Source: Hyphomonas sp.
GTDB lineage: Bacteria > Pseudomonadota > Alphaproteobacteria > Caulobacterales > Hyphomonadaceae
Length of the DNA: 13,413 bases
Reading direction: 5' to 3'
Assembly: GCA_024743015.1 (NCBI GenBank)
Contig: JANSXJ010000072.1
Location: 1-13,413, forward strand
The notes under the pieces were generated by a model. That model was not told where the DNA came from and ran no database searches. It was given only the letters and a program-made list of their open reading frames with translations. Numbering within the stretch: the stretch's first letter is position 1; each line of letters starts with the position of its first letter. The translations under genes were made by a program, and so were the position numbers. Shown piece after piece: positions 6,253 to 12,954 of this stretch.

Positions 6253-8324
6253 CCTTTGACGAGCGCGGTGAGGTCTTCAGGCTCGCCAATGACCGCGACA
6301 TGGTCACCAGGCTGCAGCACTTCCTTGGGCGCCGCGATGATGATGTCTCCGTCCCGCTCGATGATTGCGATCAGGCAGCTTCCCGGCAGGTCGATCTCAC
6401 TGAGAGGCTTTCCGACATAGTCGCGCAAGTTTCCGAGGTCTGAAATCGGCGCATGCAGGAAGTGATCATCCCGCATCAGGATCTCGTTCATGTCCTTATC
6501 AGTCTTGGCGGAGAGCCAGCGACGCTCAAAATCAAAGGATTGAACAACTTCGGCAAGGTGTCCGGCCAGGCGCAGATCGAGCCCCGCAGGACGCCGCGGA
6601 CAGATCAGCATCATGATCGTATGGACGTCCTTGGCTTCTTCCATATCCATGGCAGCATTGGCGGAGAAGCGAAACACGACGAGTTCCGGACTCTCGAGCC
6701 CCTCATGACTGCGATAGGCCAGCAGGACCCGTTCACTGAGCGGGTGAAGCGTCGCGCTGCCCGTGCTGAACACACTGTCCATCACCTCTTCGTCGATGCC
6801 AAAGGCGCTATGCCCAATATTCTTCGCCTCATCGATCAGCATTTCGCGCGTGTAGATCCCGTGCGAATAGGTATGCACAACGCAGCGCGCGATCAGGGCT
6901 TCATATGTGAGATTCTGCTTTTGGGTACGGTCATGAATGATGGTCATGAGCTCCCGCTCCAGGCCTTCATAACGCATCTGCCCAAGCCGCTCGTGCACAT
7001 GATAAATCGCGCCGCGCCGCGCCAGCTGACCCGAAGCGTAGAACTGGAACCAGAGCGCGCATGCAATTGTCAGCATGCCGGTAAACCCGATCGCCAGAAT
7101 TCCCATCTCTACAATCAACCAGAACGAGACCAGGATGCCCATAACCGGCAACCATGGATAGAACGGCAAACGATACCCCGGTTGGTAAGTCGCGATCCGG
7201 CTTTCACGCATAACGATGACAGCGACACTGACCAGGCCAAACAGGAAAAGCTGGAACGCACTGGCCAGTTTCGCAACGGCTTCGACGTCGAACAGCAACA
7301 AGACTGCAATCATGCTGAGCGTGGTCACGGCAATTGAGAAGACCGGCGTTCCAAACCGTCCAATCGTGGCGAACCGCTCTGGAAGCAGCTTGTCTTTCGC
7401 CATCGCATACGGATAGCGGCTAGCAGACATGATTCCGGCATTACCGGTCGAAGCAAACGCCGCGATGGCGGACACAACGATCAGGATCACCCCAAGGTCG
7501 AATGGCCAGTGTCCGACGAACTGACGGCCCGCGTCGGCGACCGGTGTCAGGCTGCCATACAAGTCCTCAACGGGCAGAATGGCGATGATCACGATCAGGC
7601 CGAGCGTGTAGATTGCCGTCGCCGTTAGCAGAGAGAGCACCATGCCGAGCGGGATGTTTCGATCCGGGCTTTGCACCTCTTCGGCAACGCTCGCGACCTT
7701 GGTCAGACCAGCATAGGAGACGAAGACCAGGCCGATGGTCGCAACAAAGCCCACTGTTCCCGAAGTGAAGAATGGCTGCGTCTCGCGGTTGGGGCGTAGA
7801 CCGTCCGCAATGCCTGTATGCGTGATCCCCAGAATGACAAACGCCGCCAGGATGACAACCAGCGTTGCGACCAGCAGGCGCTGAAGGAAAGTCGTTTCCT
7901 TGGCCCCGAACGCATTGATAAGGCCGAATACAATTGTCAGGATGACCGCGAGCACGAGAATCGGGACATCCAGGTAGAGACTGAGATAGGCCCCCATCCC
8001 CACCAGCGCAAAGGCGCTCTTGAACACAACGGCGACCCAGGACCCGAGCCCGCCAATGGTCCCAAAAAGCGGCCCGAGGGCGCGATCGAGGAAATAATAG
8101 GTTCCGCCCGCCTTAGGCATCGCGGTCGACAACTCTGCCATGCACAACATGGCAGGAATGATCAGAAATCCAGCCAGCAAATAGGCGAGATAGACAGAGT
8201 CGCCAGTATAGCTCGCTGCAATCCCGGGCAGCAGAAAGAAACCGGAGCTGAACATGGCTCCGGTCGAAACAGCATAGACGTCAAACAGCGTCAGATTCTT
8301 CTTCAGCTTGTTCTCATTCGCCAT
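6249..8324 (-). CDS. APC-family amino acid permease with C-terminal EIIA-like and RCK_C domains
   Basis: An inner-membrane secondary transporter of 691 residues. Residues about 10-435 form an APC superfamily core with about 12 helices: the unwound first helix GAMFSSGFFLLPG (22-34), then AELSTAMPKAGGTYYFLDRALGP and the GNAGIMSASRYPYAMAKD region, as in YfnA-like and LAT-like amino acid transporters. The remaining 250 residues are cytoplasmic: a PTS EIIA type 2-like region (about 470-620), in which ATLHPL places His527 where EIIA proteins carry the phosphorylated His, then a TrkA-C/RCK_C domain (about 625-690; YVGKPLSEIDLPGSCLIAII, PGDHVAVIG). The C-terminal part probably senses a ligand or phosphorylation state and gates transport; that is inference. 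I prefer the ATG at 8322-8324 because GGGG sits 7 nt upstream; an ATG 15 nt earlier (to 8339) is possible. Substrate not determinable. Confidence 0.88.
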   Translation of the reverse strand: MANENKLKKNLTLFDVYAVSTGAMFSSGFFLLPGIAASYTGDSVYLAYLLAGFLIIPAMLCMAELSTAMPKAGGTYYFLDRALGPLFGTIGGLGSWVAVVFKSAFALVGMGAYLSLYLDVPILVLAVILTIVFGLINAFGAKETTFLQRLLVATLVVILAAFVILGITHTGIADGLRPNRETQPFFTSGTVGFVATIGLVFVSYAGLTKVASVAEEVQSPDRNIPLGMVLSLLTATAIYTLGLIVIIAILPVEDLYGSLTPVADAGRQFVGHWPFDLGVILIVVSAIAAFASTGNAGIMSASRYPYAMAKDKLLPERFATIGRFGTPVFSIAVTTLSMIAVLLLFDVEAVAKLASAFQLFLFGLVSVAVIVMRESRIATYQPGYRLPFYPWLPVMGILVSFWLIVEMGILAIGFTGMLTIACALWFQFYASGQLARRGAIYHVHERLGQMRYEGLERELMTIIHDRTQKQNLTYEALIARCVVHTYSHGIYTREMLIDEAKNIGHSAFGIDEEVMDSVFSTGSATLHPLSERVLLAYRSHEGLESPELVVFRFSANAAMDMEEAKDVHTIMMLICPRRPAGLDLRLAGHLAEVVQSFDFERRWLSAKTDKDMNEILMRDDHFLHAPISDLGNLRDYVGKPLSEIDLPGSCLIAIIERDGDIIIAAPKEVLQPGDHVAVIGEPEDLTALVKG

Positions 8325-8411
8325 TCCAGCACCCCGCATCCTGTTGGCTTCAAAGCTGATATAAGACGCAGCGCGCCGGACACCAGAATTTTGTCAGTTC
8401 GATCAGAAATC

Positions 8412-8427
8412 TAGGGCCTTCACCCTA
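8412..8427. promoter_or_regulatory. Inverted repeat TAGGG-N6-CCCTA in the divergent promoter region
   Basis: Five-base arms TAGGG (8412-8416) and CCCTA (8423-8427) with a 6-nt spacer, between the APC permease and the PQQ dehydrogenase. It may be an operator for one or both genes. Short and unsupported by any recognised factor consensus. Confidence 0.2.
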
Positions 8428-8458
8428 ACTTTCCCCAGCGTACCGCCTCGACACTCGT

Positions 8459-8480
8459 GGCAATTTGCCTAGTCTGGCAA
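8459..8480. promoter_or_regulatory. Triple half-site GGCAA-N1-TTGCC-N6-GGCAA upstream of the PQQ dehydrogenase
   Basis: GGCAA (8459-8463) and TTGCC (8465-8469) form a perfect inverted repeat with one central base, and a second GGCAA (8476-8480) makes another inverted pair with a 6-nt spacer. As TGGCAA the outer half-sites are direct repeats 17 bp apart. The cluster ends 53 nt before the dehydrogenase ATG, where a promoter or operator is expected. The divergent region 8325-8533 contains no other gene that I can support. Confidence 0.35.
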
Positions 8481-8533
8481 CCATAACAGCGCGACAGACG
8501 CTGACTGGAAGTGAGGAAACGAGGAAAGCGCAC

Positions 8534-10717
8534 ATGAAACCGCTTCATCTGGCGGCCCTGGCGGCCGTATCTGTGTTTGCAATATCCGCTTGTTCAGGGG
8601 ATCAGGACGCACAAACCCCGGAAACGGAAACTGCCGCGGCCGTCTTCGCAGACGTGACCGACGAGCGGCTCGATAATGCAGAAGCAACCCCGCAGGAATG
8701 GCTCGGCTATGGGTTCGACCGCGAGGAGACACGTCACTCCCCCCTCATCGGTATCACTGCGGAGAATGTCGCAGACCTCGGCGTTGCGTGGACCTATGAC
8801 CTCGCCACCAATCGCGGCGTTGAGTCGACCCCAATCGTCGTCGACGGCACCATGTATGTCACATCAGCCTGGTCCATCGTCTATGCTCTCGACGCCAAGA
8901 CAGGCGAGGAACTCTGGGTGTATGACCCGGATGTCGATCGTGCTGTGGGCGTCAATGCGTGCTGTGATGTCGTCAATCGCGGCGTCGCCGTCTATGACGG
9001 GAAGCTCTATCTCGGCGTGATCGATGGCCGGGTCGAAGCACTCGATGCCAAGACAGGTGAACTGGTCTGGTCAACAATTACCGTAGACCAGTCCAAACCC
9101 TACACGATCACCGGCGCTCCGCGCGTGGTCGATGGTAAAGTATTGATCGGGAATGGCGGCGCCGAGCTTGGTGTACGCGGGTATTTGAATGCATTGGACG
9201 CCGATACAGGTGATCTGATCTGGCGCTTCTACACCGTTCCAAACGCTGACAAACAACCCGATGGCGCAGCGTCTGACGGCGCGTTTGAGCAAGTCGGCAA
9301 CGTCACCTGGGGCGACACGGGCGCCTGGAAAACCGATGGCGGCGGTGGCACCGTTTGGGACTCGATCATTTACGATGACGTCAATGACACGGTCATTTTC
9401 GGCGTCGGCAACGGCTCTCCCTGGAACCAGCGCCTGCGTGACCCGTCGGGGCTGGACAATCTGTTCCTGTCCTCAATCGTCGCGGTCGATGCCGATAGCG
9501 GTGAGTATAAGTGGCATTTTCAGACCACGCCAGGCGACAATTGGGACTATACCGCCACGCAGACGCTGATCATTGCGACTCTGCCGCTTGGGGCTGATGG
9601 CGCGGACCGACGCGTTGTTATGCAGGCGCCCAAGAACGGGTTCTTCTACGTGCTCGACGCCGCAACCGGCGAGTTCATCCAGGGCAATAATTATGTGCCA
9701 ACGAACTGGGCCACCGGGCTATCCGATGAAGGCCGTCCGATCGAAGTGCCAGAAGCGCGCTATGCCGACATTCCCTATCTGCAAACGCCGGGCCCGCTTG
9801 GCGGTCATAACTGGCATCCAATGGCGTACAATCCGGATGTCGGTCTCGCATACATTCCGGCTCAGGAAATCCCGCAAGCCTATGGCACCGATCCGCGTTT
9901 CCAGGACGAATCTTCAAAATGGAACACTGGCGCCGACTTTGCCGCCGGAGTGCCGCAGCTGATCCCGAGCGAGGACAACAAATTCCTGCGCACTAGCTTT
10001 AAGGGACGATTGAACGCCTGTGATCCCGTGGCCAATGAAGCGCGCTGGACGGTCGAGCATGAAGGCCCCTGGAATGGCGGCGTTCTTTCGACAGCCGGCG
10101 GAGTTATCTTCCAAGGCAAGCTCAACGGTGAGTTCGTGGCCTATGACGCCGGAACGGGTGAACGGCTATGGGCGCAGGACGTGAAGTCAGGTGCCGCGTC
10201 TGGCCCTGGCACGTTTGAAATCGATGGCGAACAATACGTGACCATTACAACGGGTTGGGGCTCAGCCTATTTGCTTTCTGCAGGCGGGGTTGCAGCGCCG
10301 CAGCCCGTCCAGCCAACCGTAGGCAAGGTCGTCACCTTCAAGCTCGGCGCAACCGGCACGATCCCGGATGTTGATGTGCAGCTTGTCGAGACAACGCCGA
10401 AGGCCGACGAGTTTGGCACCGAAGCACAGCTGGCGAATGGTCTTGTCCAGTACGCCCGCAATTGCACCGTCTGCCATGGCCCGTTTGCGGTCAGCTCAGG
10501 CGTGCTGCCCGATCTTCGCTGGTCAGCCTACACGTCCAGCGCAGACGCCTGGAAAGGTGTTGTGGTGGACGGCAATCTGCAATCGATCGGAATGGTCTCC
10601 TTCGCGGACGTCCTGTCGGAAGACGACGTTGAATCCATCCGCGCCTATGTCGTGCAGCAGGCGCACAATACAGACGGCATCGATGATGCCATCGCCAGTG
10701 AGGGCGGCACGCCGTAA
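8534..10717 (+). CDS. PQQ-dependent quinohemoprotein dehydrogenase (methanol/ethanol family), predicted lipoprotein
   Basis: Oxidises an alcohol (or similar substrate) in the periplasm with PQQ and passes electrons through its own c-type haem to the respiratory chain. The 727 residues comprise a signal peptide with lipobox ISAC (lipid Cys20), an eight-bladed propeller (about 55-585) and a C-terminal cytochrome c domain (about 630-710). Seen directly: the vicinal disulfide Cys143-Cys144 in NACCDVVNRGVA that stacks on PQQ, Asn293 in GNGSPWNQ, the GDNWDYT motif (334-340) carrying the catalytic Asp, repeated LDAKTGE/LDAATGE blade motifs, haem site CTVCH (644-648) and a probable Met687 ligand. The start ATG (8534) is chosen because the signal peptide begins here and GAGGAAA lies about 7-12 nt upstream; an in-frame TTG 69 nt earlier gives an implausible leader. 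No pqq synthesis genes are in the window. Substrate unknown. Confidence 0.93.
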   Translation: MKPLHLAALAAVSVFAISACSGDQDAQTPETETAAAVFADVTDERLDNAEATPQEWLGYGFDREETRHSPLIGITAENVADLGVAWTYDLATNRGVESTPIVVDGTMYVTSAWSIVYALDAKTGEELWVYDPDVDRAVGVNACCDVVNRGVAVYDGKLYLGVIDGRVEALDAKTGELVWSTITVDQSKPYTITGAPRVVDGKVLIGNGGAELGVRGYLNALDADTGDLIWRFYTVPNADKQPDGAASDGAFEQVGNVTWGDTGAWKTDGGGGTVWDSIIYDDVNDTVIFGVGNGSPWNQRLRDPSGLDNLFLSSIVAVDADSGEYKWHFQTTPGDNWDYTATQTLIIATLPLGADGADRRVVMQAPKNGFFYVLDAATGEFIQGNNYVPTNWATGLSDEGRPIEVPEARYADIPYLQTPGPLGGHNWHPMAYNPDVGLAYIPAQEIPQAYGTDPRFQDESSKWNTGADFAAGVPQLIPSEDNKFLRTSFKGRLNACDPVANEARWTVEHEGPWNGGVLSTAGGVIFQGKLNGEFVAYDAGTGERLWAQDVKSGAASGPGTFEIDGEQYVTITTGWGSAYLLSAGGVAAPQPVQPTVGKVVTFKLGATGTIPDVDVQLVETTPKADEFGTEAQLANGLVQYARNCTVCHGPFAVSSGVLPDLRWSAYTSSADAWKGVVVDGNLQSIGMVSFADVLSEDDVESIRAYVVQQAHNTDGIDDAIASEGGTP

Positions 10718-10727
10718 AAAGCCGCCC
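10702..10727. terminator. GC-rich inverted repeat between the dehydrogenase and MmcQ/YjbR gene ends
   Basis: GGGCGGC (10702-10708) pairs perfectly with GCCGCCC (10721-10727) around a 12-nt loop that contains the TAA stop of the PQQ dehydrogenase; the facing gene's stop begins 2 bp further on. It sits where a shared bidirectional terminator is expected, although neither strand shows a T-tract after the stem. Confidence 0.4.
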
Positions 10728-10728
10728 G

Positions 10729-11094
10729 TCAAGCGAGGAGCAAACCCAGCTCTTTCTGTTTTTTCTTGGACAAGCCATCGGCGACCAGCCGGTGGCTTGT
10801 TTCGATATAGGCCTTGAGATCGCGATCCTTTAGGCCGGGATCGGCATAGTGCTGGATCCACTTCATTCCGCGCGAAGCCAGGTACGGGGCAGGGCGCAGG
10901 CCCGGTTGTTCCTGCAGGACTTCAAACGAGAGCGGCGTGACCTTGAAGGTGACCGCAAAGAAATCCTCATCGCCCCAGCCTGCAATTGCGAACACTTTGC
11001 CGCCCACCTTCCAGACATGGCTGCCGCCCCATTGGACGACCCGGCTCGTCGCGGTCAAGGATCCGCAAAAGTCATTATATTCGTCCAAGGTCAT
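10729..11094 (-). CDS. MmcQ/YjbR family (DUF419) protein
   Basis: A small soluble protein of 121 residues of the MmcQ/YjbR family, which has a CyaY-like fold and no firmly established biochemical role; DNA binding has been proposed for some members. Family text is clear: MTLDEYNDFCGSL at the start, VVQWGGSHVWKVGGKVFAI (19-37), FAVTFKV, then GLRPAPYLASRGMKWIQ (65-81) and a lysine-rich end (LSKKKQKEL). The ATG at 11092-11094 matches the usual family N-terminus; its ribosome site is poor, and an in-frame ATG 39 nt upstream is possible. The open frame runs much further upstream but only as antisense to the next gene. It converges on the PQQ dehydrogenase and diverges from the TerB-like gene across 85 bp. 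Confidence 0.88.
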   Translation of the reverse strand: MTLDEYNDFCGSLTATSRVVQWGGSHVWKVGGKVFAIAGWGDEDFFAVTFKVTPLSFEVLQEQPGLRPAPYLASRGMKWIQHYADPGLKDRDLKAYIETSHRLVADGLSKKKQKELGLLLA

Positions 11095-11145
11095 AAAAAG
11101 ACCATGACAAGGAATAGACTCCACTTCAATCATCGTCAGATCGAG

Positions 11146-11156
11146 GTTACGGTAAC
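11146..11156. promoter_or_regulatory. Inverted repeat GTTAC-N1-GTAAC between divergent genes
   Basis: A perfect 5-bp inverted repeat with one central base lies in the 85-bp space between the MmcQ/YjbR and TerB-like genes, followed directly by TTAAC. It is 24 nt before the TerB-like ATG. It could be an operator shared by both genes; the length is small enough for chance. Confidence 0.22.
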
Positions 11157-11179
11157 TTAACGCCGTTGAGGGGCTACTC

Positions 11180-11716
11180 ATGCACATTATCGTCGCGCTG
11201 CTAGGATTTCTTGGCTTTATTGCTGTCTGGTATTGGCGGTTGAAGATGCTGCGCGATGTGGCCCGCGATGGGCGCAAAGTCGCTGAAACCGTGGCCAACC
11301 TGCCGCGCAAGATGCGGTTTCGGCACCAATCCGGCAAAGGAGGTCTGTCCGTGGTCGAAGACCCGCGGGAGGCCGCCACCATCCTGATGCTGGAAATTGC
11401 GCAAGCCCGCGGCACGCTCACCGAGAAACAGGAAGCCGCCATTCGCGGCGAAGTCATGCATCATTTCGAGTTTCCGGAAGGTGATGCCAATGCGCTGATC
11501 TCGCAAGCGGGCTGGTTGTCCCGAAGCGCCGGGGCGAGCCATGTCGTAATGTCCAAGATGACTGATTTCGTTCGCAAAAGCCCAGGCATGACCAACAAGG
11601 AACTGGTTGATCTGGATGGCATGCTGGTGACGATCTCGGAGGCTGAGGGCGACCCCACGCCAAGCCAGCTCGAACTGCTGATGATCTATCGCGACAAGAC
11701 CGGCCTGCGCGTCTGA
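11180..11716 (+). CDS. Membrane-anchored TerB-like domain protein
   Basis: A 178-residue protein with one N-terminal membrane helix (about 3-18), a basic juxtamembrane stretch (RLKMLRDVARDGRKV and LPRKMRFRHQ) that should face the cytoplasm, and an all-helical domain (about 58-178). That domain resembles the TerB/DjlA N-terminal fold: EDPREAATILMLEIAQARGTLTEKQEAAIRGEVMHHF resembles the usual family pattern of a helix, an acidic turn and a second helix, followed by a later GMLVTISEAEGDPTPSQLELL repeat of the same pattern. TerB-like domains are thought to bind metals or act as scaffolds at the membrane. A GAGGGG ribosome site lies 6 nt before the ATG. The short-chain dehydrogenase gene follows 51 bp later on the same strand. 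No other ter genes are visible, so tellurite resistance should not be assumed. Confidence 0.68.
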   Translation: MHIIVALLGFLGFIAVWYWRLKMLRDVARDGRKVAETVANLPRKMRFRHQSGKGGLSVVEDPREAATILMLEIAQARGTLTEKQEAAIRGEVMHHFEFPEGDANALISQAGWLSRSAGASHVVMSKMTDFVRKSPGMTNKELVDLDGMLVTISEAEGDPTPSQLELLMIYRDKTGLRV

Positions 11717-11767
11717 CTTTGCCGGGCGTCCAATCAGACTAGTTCCGTCTCCATCAGGAGGCGGCAT

Positions 11768-12484
11768 ATGCAGGCAGTCATTATTGGGGCAACAGGCGGA
11801 ATAGGGCGGGCCTTGACCGACGCCCTCGCTGATCGCTCCGACGTCACGCAAATCTATGCACTCAGCCGCTCCCGGGTGGATCTCGCGCATCCAAAAGTGA
11901 TCGCTGGTCAAATCGACATCCTGGAGGAAGAGAGCGTTGCCGCAGCAGCTGCCAGCGCCGCCACCAGTGCCCCGCTTGATCTGGTCATCGTTGCCACCGG
12001 AATTCTATCAGACGGTCCTGACCTGCAGCCGGAAAAATCCTACCGTCACCAGAGCCGCGCTGCTTTCGAGCGTGTCTTCGCCGTCAATACGATCGGGCCT
12101 GCGCTGATCGCCAAACACTTCCTGCCGGTCATGCCGCGGCAGGGCAGAGCGGTCTTTGCAGTTTTGTCAGCACGGGTAGGCTCGATTTCAGACAATCGGC
12201 TCGGCGGCTGGCATGCCTATCGCGCCTCCAAGGTCGCCCTGAACATGTTGATCCGAAACTACGCGATCGAGCAGGCCCGGCGGAATCCTGATTTCATTGC
12301 GGCCAGCCTGCACCCCGGCACAGTCGATACGGACCTGTCGGCACCATTTCAAAGCAATGTACCCGATACGCAATTGTTCACGCCTCAGACCTCTGCGGCT
12401 CACTTATTGAGCGTGATCGATGGGCTCACCCCAAGCAATAGCGGCAAGGCCTTTGACTGGGCAGGAGAAGAAATCCCGGCTTAA
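11768..12484 (+). CDS. Short-chain dehydrogenase/reductase (SDR)
   Basis: A soluble NAD(P)-dependent oxidoreductase of 238 residues with a Rossmann fold. Motifs in order are GATGGIG (7-13), the cofactor-side ATG (76-78), Asn107 in AVNTIGP, Ser134 and the catalytic YRASK (Tyr151, Lys155), then the SLHPGTVDTDLSAPF segment typical of the C-factor/CsgA-like subgroup. The basic pair near SRSRVD (33-38) would fit NADP preference, which is inference. The ribosome site AGGAGG lies 6 nt before the ATG and is the strongest in the window. It follows the TerB-like gene on the same strand and meets the lipoprotein gene tail to tail, the stops sharing TTAA. Substrate cannot be predicted. Confidence 0.87.
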   Translation: MQAVIIGATGGIGRALTDALADRSDVTQIYALSRSRVDLAHPKVIAGQIDILEEESVAAAAASAATSAPLDLVIVATGILSDGPDLQPEKSYRHQSRAAFERVFAVNTIGPALIAKHFLPVMPRQGRAVFAVLSARVGSISDNRLGGWHAYRASKVALNMLIRNYAIEQARRNPDFIAASLHPGTVDTDLSAPFQSNVPDTQLFTPQTSAAHLLSVIDGLTPSNSGKAFDWAGEEIPA

Positions 12485-12954
12485 GCGCCGCTGAGATTGG
12501 CGAGCACGTCATTGGCATCATAGGCGTCGGCATTCTCAGGTTTCTGGCCGCTGCCTGTGATGATTTCCATCACATGCTCGACCGGGCCGGATGACCCGCC
12601 AAGCGGCAGCGATATCCCGACCCCGAGGCCGACACTTGACCGACCACCTGAGCTCGACCCGCCGCCGATGGAAACCGATGACCCGCCGCCAGCGAGTTCG
12701 CCAGTGTCAGAATACGCGTTCACTACCAAGAACCACTCATCGCCATTTTCGAGCGTCACTTCGGCAGCGCGGCGGAGGGCACGGCTGCGCGCGACGTCCA
12801 TGGAATTGTCCCGATAGGCAACCCGAAACCGGTTATTCTCGATCGGTTGGACGGAATAGCCTTTCGCATTGTCAGAACTTGCCGGACCATAAGGTACGCT
12901 GGTCGCACAGGCTCCCAGGAGCGCCAGAGCTGATACTGCAATCCATTTAGTCAT
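12481..12954 (-). CDS. CC0125/CC1285-like family lipoprotein
   Basis: A 157-residue predicted lipoprotein. The signal peptide MTKWIAVSALALLGAC ends in lipobox LGAC (lipid Cys16), followed by ATSVPYGPAS. The mature part GYSVQPIENNRFRVAYRDN plus a helical RSRALRRAAEVTLENGDEWFLVV segment matches what I know of the Caulobacter CC0125/CC1285-type lipoproteins of unknown role. A Gly/Ser-rich low-complexity stretch (about 88-122) then leads to PVEHVMEIITGSG, where the chain would pair back on the core. The ATG at 12952-12954 is chosen because AAGGA lies 8 nt upstream and it begins the signal peptide; an earlier ATG would put 16 polar residues ahead of it. Its start overlaps the end of the upstream lipoprotein gene by 8 bp (ATGACTAA), so translation is probably coupled. 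Confidence 0.78.
   Translation of the reverse strand: MTKWIAVSALALLGACATSVPYGPASSDNAKGYSVQPIENNRFRVAYRDNSMDVARSRALRRAAEVTLENGDEWFLVVNAYSDTGELAGGGSSVSIGGGSSSGGRSSVGLGVGISLPLGGSSGPVEHVMEIITGSGQKPENADAYDANDVLANLSGA

Noticed and set aside
6453..7337. Long open frame (294 codons) on the plus strand antisense to the APC permease; similar ones at 2447-3142 and 7818-8414
   Set aside because: Composition is rich in Arg, His and Gln with no domain motif, and each mirrors a strongly supported gene on the other strand. Such shadow frames are common in GC-rich DNA.
8458..8490. Sigma-54 promoter (TGGCA...TTGC) before the PQQ dehydrogenase
   Set aside because: The GG and GC elements are 6 or 11 nt apart instead of the required 10, so neither arrangement fits.
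8465..8533. TTG start 69 nt upstream of the PQQ dehydrogenase ATG
   Set aside because: It would put polar residues before a clear lipoprotein signal peptide and has no ribosome site.
11157..11171. CtrA box (TTAA-N7-TTAA) near the TerB-like gene
   Set aside because: Only one TTAAC half-site is present; the second half-site is missing at the required spacing.
11095..11457. Upstream extension of the MmcQ/YjbR gene to an ATG near 11457
   Set aside because: The added 121 residues are antisense to the TerB-like gene, low in complexity, and absent from the family.
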